A stretch of DNA of 20,310 nt. Origin: Phenylobacterium sp. (GTDB lineage Bacteria > Pseudomonadota > Alphaproteobacteria > Caulobacterales > Caulobacteraceae). A program made the translations under genes and the position numbers. Below, piece after piece: positions 15,895 through 20,310 of the stretch. The notes beneath the pieces are model-generated. The model did no database searches. It was given only the letters and a program-made list of their open reading frames with translations, and was not told the origin of the DNA. Position 1 is the stretch's first letter, and each line of letters opens with the position of its first letter. Location of the stretch: positions 1 to 20,310 of the forward strand of contig JAQGIX010000065.1 in assembly GCA_028290925.1 (NCBI GenBank), written 5' to 3'.

Positions 15895-16275
15895 CTAGTG
15901 ACCGATGACGATGGTCACGCTCATGGTGCTCTGCAGGTTGTTGTTGTGGCCGGTGTTCATCACGAAGTTGCCGACGCCGCCGAACCCGGAGAGCGCGTTG
16001 TCCCGCAAGGTGATGGCGCCGGAGCCCACGGTGTTGGCGGTGATGGTGTTGCCGCTGTTCACGGCGACCAGATCCTGGTCGGTGATCGCCGCCGCGCCAC
16101 GGCCGCTGATGTCGCCCAGCGCCTTGTCGGGCTCGGTGGGGGTCGGCGCGGAGAGCGAGGCGATCGCCGCGGGCGGCGGGCTGGACGATGGTTCCTCGGC
16201 CCAGGCGGCGCTTGCCGGGGCCAGCGCCAGGGCGAGCAGTAGCGGCCCGGCCTTCACGAAATGGAATTTCAGCAT
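15895..16275 (-). CDS. Small secreted protein, candidate minor amyloid subunit (FapB-like position)
   Basis: 126-residue protein of no family I can name. Signal peptide 1-26 (ending SAAWA). A Pro/Ser/Ala-rich stretch to about 50 is followed by KALGDISGRGA and a Gly/Asn-rich C-terminal half: NSGNTITANTVGSGAITL, then GFGGVGNFVMNTGHNNNLQ (98-115) and STMSVTIVIGH. The C-terminal region (NTG, Gln, beta strand, Gly-His end) resembles the ends of both other secreted proteins here. The lack of Cys and the Gly/Asn-rich beta-prone sequence fit an amyloid or nucleator subunit. The segment LGDISGRG faintly resembles a double-glycine site but lacks the second Gly. GGAG lies 10 bases before ATG 16275. It follows the Asn-rich protein gene by 71 bases containing a strong hairpin. 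Confidence 0.68.
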   Translation of the reverse strand: MLKFHFVKAGPLLLALALAPASAAWAEEPSSSPPPAAIASLSAPTPTEPDKALGDISGRGAAAITDQDLVAVNSGNTITANTVGSGAITLRDNALSGFGGVGNFVMNTGHNNNLQSTMSVTIVIGH

Positions 16276-16306
16276 AGCAACAAAACTCCGGGCTCGCGGA
16301 AAGGGA

Positions 16307-16338
16307 GGACCGGCCGGCGTGGCAACGTCGGCCGGTCC
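16307..16338 (-). repeat. Intercistronic hairpin inside the amyloid operon (possible attenuator)
   Basis: GGACCGGCCG at 16307-16316 and CGGCCGGTCC at 16329-16338 form a perfect 10-base-pair GC stem with a 12-base loop. It lies directly after the stop of the first gene of the leftward operon. On that strand TCCTCCCTTTCC follows, with no true T-run, so termination would be partial at most. Such a hairpin could protect the upstream message and give the first gene higher expression than those after it. Confidence 0.6.
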
Positions 16339-16346
16339 AAGACGGA

Positions 16347-16925
16347 TCAGTTGTGGCCGAAGGTCACGTTGGCGTTGGCCGAGACCATGGTGGCGGTCTG
16401 GTTCAGCGACCCGACGCCCGTGTTGGTGCTCGTGGTCTGGATGCCGGCCATGCCCAGGAAGGCGTTGCCGTTCCAGCTCACACCACCGGTGTTGATGCTG
16501 CGGTTGTCAGGATCGGCGCCGTTGCCTTCTTGCTCTCCTGAACGGGAGAACTGGATGTTCGAGACAGACCCGTCCAGGTCCTGGTTCGAGATGTTGAAGG
16601 TCTTGGTCGTAACCTCGACGTTGTGGGAGTCCTCGGTCGACAGATTGTGGGAATCCCGGGTCTTCACCTCGGTGTTGTAGGAATCGATGACCTTGGTGTT
16701 TTGGGAATTTTCCAGCTCGGTGCTGGTCTTCGAGATGCCCAGCGAGAAGTTCTTCGAGTTGTTGTTCCCGTTGGCTTGGTTGTTGGACCTGCTGACGTTG
16801 CCGTTCTCTTGCGAGGACGCCAAGCTGCCGGCGCCGCCCGCACTGACGGTGTCAGCGTAAGCCGCGCCGCCCAGGCCAAGGCTCAGAACAAGCGCAGAAG
16901 CAGCGCCAAACAGTTTGATAGACAT
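16347..16925 (-). CDS. Asn/Ser-rich secreted protein, candidate main amyloid subunit (FapC-like position)
   Basis: 192 residues, signal peptide 1-24 (ending GAAYA), no Cys. The mature protein is rich in Asn (about 27 in total), Ser, Thr and Gln, with NGN and NNN runs near 41-59. Imperfect repeats of about 8-11 residues cover 70-115: ELENSQNTKVI, DSYNTEVKTR, DSHNLSTE, DSHNVEVTTK. They alternate polar residues as amyloid strands do. The C-terminal part (STNTGVGSLNQTATMVSANANVTFGHN) shares the NTG, Gln and Gly-His features of the next secreted protein. ATG 16925 has GGGAGG at good spacing. It is the first gene of the operon and is less GC-rich than its neighbours because of Asn codons. Composition, secretion, repeats and the C39/FapF-like neighbours point to a fibre subunit, but sequence similarity to FapC is not established. 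Confidence 0.72.
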   Translation of the reverse strand: MSIKLFGAASALVLSLGLGGAAYADTVSAGGAGSLASSQENGNVSRSNNQANGNNNSKNFSLGISKTSTELENSQNTKVIDSYNTEVKTRDSHNLSTEDSHNVEVTTKTFNISNQDLDGSVSNIQFSRSGEQEGNGADPDNRSINTGGVSWNGNAFLGMAGIQTTSTNTGVGSLNQTATMVSANANVTFGHN

Positions 16926-17159
16926 TGATCGCCTCCCGGCCGCCTCGACGCGGCCATCCGTAAGTCCCCCACGGCATTCGTGGAGGTGATGCTGTCCCGA
17001 AACACGGCCATCCGCGTCCGTCAGCTCAGGGTGACAATGGTTCTGGGGCTCGGCGTCTCGACACGAAGAATGATACTAACATCGGACGTCAGACGTCGTG
17101 GGAACGGCAAATTCGTCCTCGGTACACGACGAGAAACGCATCAAAAACGGCCAAGCTTC

Positions 17160-17173
17160 TGTCAAATGTCAAA
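17160..17173. repeat. Tandem direct repeat TGTCAAA x2
   Basis: TGTCAAA occurs twice without a gap, reading TTTGACA on the leftward strand. Each copy resembles a -35 element or a half-site. One related TGTCAAAA lies at 13131-13138 upstream of the polysaccharide operon, so the motif may be shared by both leftward operons. Confidence 0.5.
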
Positions 17174-17259
17174 CGGGACACAGTTTGGTGAATTAGCTAT
17201 TTGTTAACCACGTGCGAGGTTCTGCGGGAAGTTCCGCCGTAACAATGGGCTGGGGTCCA

Positions 17260-17297
17260 ACGGATCAGATAGTGGGGTGTGTAGGCGGCTGATCCGT
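17260..17297. promoter_or_regulatory. 9-bp perfect inverted repeat in the leader of the Crp/Fnr gene
   Basis: ACGGATCAG (17260-17268) and CTGATCCGT (17289-17297) are exact reverse complements separated by 20 bases, ending 43 bases before the start codon at 17341. It could be a two-site operator, for example for autoregulation, or a stem-loop in the leader RNA. The arms do not match the classical Fnr or Crp half-sites. Confidence 0.55.
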
Positions 17298-17340
17298 CCC
17301 GGCAGTCTTGTGCATTTTTCATGCATTCGAGGGATTGCCG

Positions 17341-18099
17341 ATGTCACCTACTGGCGCCACAGCCACCGGCTCTATCGCCCGTCCTGCGACCGCCTTCGCG
17401 GTGCTAGGCGGGCTCCGCCAAGCGGACATGAACCACATCCGTTCATTCTGGCGTAACGTGGTGCGATACACGGCCGGGGCGATCGTCTACGCGGGCCGCG
17501 GCTCAGCGGGACGGCGGATCATCATCATTTCGGGTTGGGCCTGCGAGACGCGTATCCTCTCCGACGGACGACGCCAGATATTCTCCTTCCTGTTACCCGG
17601 CGACGCGATCGATCTGGCGCGGATGTCCGGCGTCGGCAGCCGCGCCGTGATGGCGCTGACCCGCCTCGAAGTGATCGACGCCGATATCGTCGCGGCTTCG
17701 CAGGCCCATGGCGACCAGGACGTGGCCGCCGCCGTCGCCCAGGCGCTGCACCAACGGGAGGACCGCATGTTCGACCACATGGTCCGGATCGGTCGCCTGA
17801 CCGCCAAGGAACGCGTGCTGAACCTGCTGCTCGAATTCTATGATCGTCTGGACGCCGTCGGCCTGACCAAGGGGGATACCTTCAGGATCCCGCTGACCCA
17901 GGAGGTGTTCGCCGATACGCTGGGGCTCAGCAACGTGCATATCAATCGCACCCTGCAGCAACTGCGCCGGGACGGGATGATCGTTCTGCGGGCGGGCAGC
18001 GTGACCCTCCATGACCGGGAGCGCTTGGCGCAGCTGGCGTGTTACGAGCCGGACGACCACGAGCAAGACGGGCGCTTCGATAGTCTCCGCCCGCAGTGA
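17341..18099 (+). CDS. Crp/Fnr-family transcription regulator (first of tandem pair)
   Basis: 252-residue DNA-binding regulator. The N-terminal cyclic-nucleotide-binding-like barrel includes GWACETRILSDGRRQIF and SFLLPGD (66-88). A long dimerisation helix follows (about 125-150), then the C-terminal winged helix-turn-helix LTQEVFADTLGLSNVHINRTLQQL (185-208). The recognition-helix pattern SxxHxNRTL is typical of the Fnr superfamily. The Cys cluster for an Fe-S centre is absent, and so are the Glu/Arg/Ser residues that bind cAMP in Crp, so its signal is unknown. ATG 17341 is preceded by GAGGGA at good spacing. It is divergent from the amyloid operon, which makes that operon a likely target. A second copy of the same type follows 221 bases downstream. 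Confidence 0.92.
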   Translation: MSPTGATATGSIARPATAFAVLGGLRQADMNHIRSFWRNVVRYTAGAIVYAGRGSAGRRIIIISGWACETRILSDGRRQIFSFLLPGDAIDLARMSGVGSRAVMALTRLEVIDADIVAASQAHGDQDVAAAVAQALHQREDRMFDHMVRIGRLTAKERVLNLLLEFYDRLDAVGLTKGDTFRIPLTQEVFADTLGLSNVHINRTLQQLRRDGMIVLRAGSVTLHDRERLAQLACYEPDDHEQDGRFDSLRPQ

Positions 18100-18188
18100 T
18101 CTCAGTGTTGTCTGGTCTCCATTGACGACGATGATCTCGCCCGGCCGCCGGACGTCTGAGGCTCAACTGCACCTCGATCCGGACTCGG

Positions 18189-18209
18189 CATTCTCGGGAC
18201 CCGGGAATG
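18189..18209. repeat. Small hairpin between the two Crp/Fnr genes
   Basis: CATTCTCGG and CCGGGAATG form a 9-base-pair stem including one G-T, around the loop GAC. No T-run follows, so it is not a standard terminator. The whole 18100-18320 spacer is otherwise unremarkable, with a second small dyad GGGCAG/CTGCCC at 18265-18279. Confidence 0.4.
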
Positions 18210-18320
18210 AACAGGCGTTACGGCGAATGTTAAAGACCGGCAGACAGCAATCTCGCCTCTAGCAGGGCAGCGCCTGCCCGCTCGAGGGAGTTGGCGGCGC
18301 GCCTTGATCGGAAGGCGGCC

Positions 18321-19052
18321 GTGTCGGAGCTTGGCAAAACCCATCACCCGCGGACCGAGGAGGTCGAGCTGGCCCTGAGCGCCTTCGCGCGTCGCGTCCT
18401 GCTGGATGCGGGCGACGTCGTGCGCATGCGCCAGCTGATGAGGAGCTTCGAGCTTCACCCTGCGGGTTTCCCGGTTAGTTCGCTCGGGCCGGGGCCAAGC
18501 CTGAAGTGGATCGTTACGGGCTGGGCCTGCGAAGCTCGGGTGCTGCCCGACAGCCGCCGGCAGATCTTTTCGTTCCTGCTGCCAGGCGATGTTCTGCTCG
18601 CCCGTCCGGCCCATGCGACGCGGCCATGCACCGTGGTGGCCCTCACGCGATTGGAGTGCATCGACGTGGATCAGCTGCTGTCCAGCGCCACGGAAGGTCC
18701 CCGCGCCCGGCTCGCCGACGCCATGGCGACCGCGACGGACATCAATGAAGAACGCAAGTTCGAACATATCGTCCGCCTCGGCCAGCACAGCGCTGCAGAG
18801 CGCGTGGTGCATCTCATGCTCGATTTGCGGGACCGCCTGGCCGAAGTCGGCCTGGTGCGGGGCGACACCTTCAGGCTGCCGCTGACGCAGGAGCACCTGG
18901 CCGACGCTCTTGGCCTGAGCGTCGTGCATGTGAACCGCACCCTCCGCGCGCTTCGCACCAAGGGACTGCTGGAGATCAGGTTCGGGGGCGTGACGCTGCT
19001 TCACCGCCAGCAGCTGGCGAGCATCGCGGGGCGCGTGCAGGCCCCGCCCTGA
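18321..19052 (+). CDS. Crp/Fnr-family transcription regulator (second of tandem pair)
   Basis: 243-residue paralog of the gene just upstream. The shared core is obvious: GWACEARVLPDSRRQIFSF then LLPGD here, against GWACETRILSDGRRQIFSF then LLPGD there. The helix-turn-helix LTQEHLADALGLSVVHVNRTLRAL matches the neighbour with conservative changes, including the recognition helix, so both may bind similar sites. Fe-S Cys and cAMP-contact residues are again absent. I use GTG 18321 with GGAAGG upstream; a TTG at 18291 adds 10 residues but overlaps its own ribosome-binding sequence. The N-terminal 60 residues differ most between the two, so they may sense different signals. It converges on the ChrR-like gene with a 10-base gap. 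Confidence 0.92.
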   Translation: MSELGKTHHPRTEEVELALSAFARRVLLDAGDVVRMRQLMRSFELHPAGFPVSSLGPGPSLKWIVTGWACEARVLPDSRRQIFSFLLPGDVLLARPAHATRPCTVVALTRLECIDVDQLLSSATEGPRARLADAMATATDINEERKFEHIVRLGQHSAAERVVHLMLDLRDRLAEVGLVRGDTFRLPLTQEHLADALGLSVVHVNRTLRALRTKGLLEIRFGGVTLLHRQQLASIAGRVQAPP

Positions 19053-19062
19053 CGTGGTCGCG

Positions 19063-19623
19063 CTACCTCTGGCCGTTCCGGAACAGGCCCCGCAGGCGAT
19101 CCAGTCCGGAGGTCGGCCAGGTCCCGTCCGTGGTGACCAGACAGAGGCATCCGTCGCGGCCGTCGGCCTGCAGGCGAGGCGGAGCCTGTTCTTCGAAGTC
19201 GATGAGATCGCCCGGCGCGAGCCGTTCGCCCCCGGCGACCAGGCCGCCGTGCAGGATGACCAGCTGGCCAAACCTCGCCCGGCGCTGTTCCGGAAGATAA
19301 GCGCGGGGGGCCAGGCGCAGCAGGAACGTCGCCTCGCCCAGGCCGCTGACGCCGCGCACGTCGGCGACGCGCAGGCCGGGCCGTGTCCGGCGCCAGGCGC
19401 CCACGGCGCCGGCGTTCGGGCCGATCGGCGAGCCGTCATCAGCCGCCTCGCCTCGCACAAACCATTCCCCGAGCGTGCGGCCGCCACGCGGCTCGACCGG
19501 GACGTTGCAGAGCGCGCAGGTCTCGAAATGGACGGTCATCGCCAGAGCCGCGCCCGGCGCCATGTTGCCGGTCAGGTAGTCTGTGCGAGCCTGCGGCGAG
19601 GGATGTCGGCCTCTGCGCCGCAT
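19063..19623 (-). CDS. ChrR-like zinc anti-sigma/cupin protein
   Basis: 186 residues with two parts. Residues 7-39 form a zinc anti-sigma domain: His7 in RHPS, then His32-x3-Cys36-x2-Cys39 in VHFETCALC, the HxxxCxxC signature, with the helix TDYLTGNMAPGAALAM between. Residues from about 95 form a cupin-like beta barrel (FLLRLAPRAYLPEQ, QLVILHGGLVAGGERLAPGDLIDFEEQAPP). This is the layout of ChrR, which holds an ECF sigma factor until singlet oxygen or another stress releases it. No ECF sigma gene lies in this window. The cupin metal ligands are not obvious, so metal binding there may be lost. Start ATG 19623 is preceded by AGGA copies from a 6-base tandem repeat; an in-frame ATG at 19755 would include the repeat as coding. 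Confidence 0.8.
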   Translation of the reverse strand: MRRRGRHPSPQARTDYLTGNMAPGAALAMTVHFETCALCNVPVEPRGGRTLGEWFVRGEAADDGSPIGPNAGAVGAWRRTRPGLRVADVRGVSGLGEATFLLRLAPRAYLPEQRRARFGQLVILHGGLVAGGERLAPGDLIDFEEQAPPRLQADGRDGCLCLVTTDGTWPTSGLDRLRGLFRNGQR

Positions 19624-19624
19624 G

Positions 19625-19646
19625 CCTGATCCTGATCCTGATCCTG
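19625..19646. repeat. Six-base tandem repeat (CCTGAT, about 3.7 copies) at the ChrR-like start
   Basis: CCTGAT is repeated at 19625, 19631 and 19637 with a partial copy to 19646. On the gene's strand it reads ATCAGG and lies immediately before ATG 19623, supplying several AGGA sequences as possible ribosome-binding sites. Copy-number slippage would change spacing or, if the upstream start is used, the count of Gly-Ser pairs. Confidence 0.7.
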
Positions 19647-19957
19647 CTTCTGTCGCCGCTGAATCGTTGGTTAGCCGCCCGCTAAGCAACGGATGACAAG
19701 GTTCTGCAGGAGTGTTGAGATGTCGCGACCATAGCAATTCGGCCATAGCACTCACTTTGTCCGGCCACGTCAGCCCTCACAGCAATAGGGTGGGGCACGA
19801 ATATAATTTTGCCAAGTACATGCAACTTTGAGGGGAATTTCCCCCCGCGGCGTCCATTGATTGTGGCACAATAGTTCGGCCAGACCCGCTCTCGGATAGA
19901 TTGCGCTACACTGTAGAACCTGTCCATGCGGCGCGGCCCCACTTCGGGCGTCGAGGC
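19647..19957. other. Intergenic region before the ChrR-like gene
   Basis: About 310 bases with no credible gene and an AT-rich centre (19795-19870). I see a direct repeat CCATAGCA at 19730 and 19744, and a palindrome GGGGAA-T-TTCCCC at 19832-19844. The leftward frame from 19755 is open but reads low-complexity residues. The promoter of the ChrR-like gene should lie here, but I cannot place it. Confidence 0.4.
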
Positions 19958-20043
19958 TGGTGGGGACACCGGGACTCGAACCCGGACGGGCCTAGCCCGA
20001 GCGATTTTAAGTCGCTTGCGTCTACCAATTCCGCCATGTCCCC
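19958..20043 (-). tRNA. tRNA-Leu (anticodon UAA), CCA encoded
   Basis: On the leftward strand the gene starts GGGGACA, which pairs with TGTCCCC at the 3' end, followed by discriminator A and an encoded CCA (19960-19958). The D-arm region GGCGGAATTGGTAGACGC is the standard tRNA-Leu form. The anticodon arm AGCGA-CTTAAAA-TCGCT gives anticodon TAA at 20009-20007. A long variable arm (CGGGCTAGGCCCGT) is present, as in class II tRNAs. The T-arm is CCGGGTTCGAGTCCCGG. All stems pair well. Confidence 0.97.
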
Positions 20044-20205
20044 GGCTGCGAGGCTTAATCGCGCCGGGGGCTTGGGTCGAGGGCGGCGTTGACAAGGCCG
20101 CCGACCGCGGCTCGGCTTGCGCCGTCCATTCCGCTCCGCGGGAGACGCCGGTGCGGCGACGGCGGGTGTGTATTTCCTTGCCCATGTGCTCTGGCCCTGA
20201 CTGCG

Positions 20206-20310
20206 CTAGTTCGGAGAGCTGGTCGCCGAGGCCGACGCCGAGGTCGAGGCGTTGACCGACGCCCCGGCCTGCGCCCTGCCGGTCCGCGCGTGGCCGCTGC
20301 CGGAGGGGGC
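20206..20310 (-). CDS. Possible 3' end of a leftward gene (partial)
   Basis: A leftward frame is open from the window edge to TAG at 20208-20206. It encodes about 34 residues of Ala/Ser/Thr/Gly-rich sequence ending SASATSSPN, with strong G/C at third positions. This would suit a disordered C-terminal tail. The opposite strand also reads well (ELVAEADAEVEAL) but has a stop just before and no good start. The assignment is weak, and the product cannot be named. Confidence 0.3.
   Translation of the reverse strand, partial: APSGSGHARTGRAQAGASVNASTSASASATSSPN

Larger units (their letters stand above)
16926..17340. promoter_or_regulatory. Divergent regulatory region between the amyloid operon and the first Crp/Fnr gene
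   Basis: 415 bases with no credible gene and AT-richer patches. It holds a tandem repeat at 17160-17173 and a long-armed inverted repeat at 17260-17297, listed separately. CAAAC (17170-17174) and GTTTG (17183-17187) form a further inverted repeat with an 8-base spacer. The leftward strand shows two overlapping TTGACA sequences, candidate -35 elements for the amyloid operon with a leader of over 200 bases. TTAGCTATTTGTTAAC near 17192-17207 is the most AT-rich spot and may be a rightward -10 region. Confidence 0.5.

Noticed and set aside
15922..15960. TTGTTGTGG-type sequences and Asn-rich coding as possible satellite repeats
   Set aside because: They come from Asn codons of the secreted proteins; no regular unit at the DNA level.
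18102..19487. A 461-codon leftward open frame across the second Crp/Fnr gene
   Set aside because: It is antisense to the regulator and overlaps the ChrR-like gene in another frame; composition is Arg/Pro/Ala-rich without motifs.
19862..19878. TGGCAC-N5-TTCGG resembling a sigma-54 promoter
   Set aside because: The -24 half is good but the -12 half lacks the required GC, and no gene starts at a fitting distance.
20178..20255. Short rightward frame starting ATG 20185 near the window end
   Set aside because: It ends after 23 codons with Arg/Pro/Ser-rich residues; likely chance.
1..20310. CRISPR array, insertion sequence, prophage or restriction genes
   Set aside because: No spaced direct repeats of CRISPR type, no terminal inverted repeats with a transposase, and no nuclease or phage structural motifs were seen.

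Overview
The window is GC-rich DNA from an alphaproteobacterium, most likely a Caulobacteraceae-type organism such as Caulobacter or Phenylobacterium. That assignment is an inference from strong G/C bias at third codon positions, two HisKA_2-type sensor kinases, a BcsS-like outer-membrane protein, methylmalonyl-CoA mutase and frequent GTG/TTG starts. No transposase, integrase, CRISPR array or phage gene is visible.

Positions 1-5600 are a mixed housekeeping and signalling segment. It holds the C-terminal half of methylmalonyl-CoA mutase (+), a PAS/HisKA_2 histidine kinase (-) whose last codons look frameshifted, a GNAT acetyltransferase (-), an iron-type superoxide dismutase (+), a second PAS/HisKA_2 kinase (+), and a small lipoprotein with an HExxH motif (+). 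A strong intrinsic terminator at 5704-5738 closes this segment.

Positions 5792-12905 are a six-gene leftward operon for a surface polysaccharide. In transcription order it encodes UDP-glucuronate decarboxylase (makes UDP-xylose), UDP-glucose dehydrogenase (makes UDP-glucuronate), a membrane GT2 glycosyltransferase with synthase-type motifs, a sugar-nucleotide epimerase, an exported GH10 endo-xylanase and a BcsS-like outer-membrane protein. UDP-xylose supply, one processive-type synthase and an exported xylanase together suggest a xylan-like or xylose-containing exopolymer, arranged like a cellulose operon (BcsA/BcsZ/BcsS) but built on xylose.

Positions 13297-16925 look like a functional-amyloid secretion locus resembling Pseudomonas fap. 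It has a coiled-coil plus beta-barrel outer-membrane protein (FapF-like, +). Facing it is a leftward operon of an Asn/Ser-rich secreted protein, a second small secreted protein, a periplasmic C39 cysteine peptidase (FapD-like) and a secreted protein with a double-glycine cleavage motif. The three secreted proteins share an NT-x-Q type motif and end in Gly-His.

Positions 17341-19052 hold two tandem, clearly paralogous Crp/Fnr-type regulators, the first divergent from the amyloid operon. A ChrR-like zinc/cupin protein (-) follows, then a tRNA-Leu(UAA) gene (-) and possibly the 3' end of another leftward gene. Read as a whole, 5.8-19 kb is a biofilm-matrix island (polysaccharide plus amyloid) with local transcription regulators.
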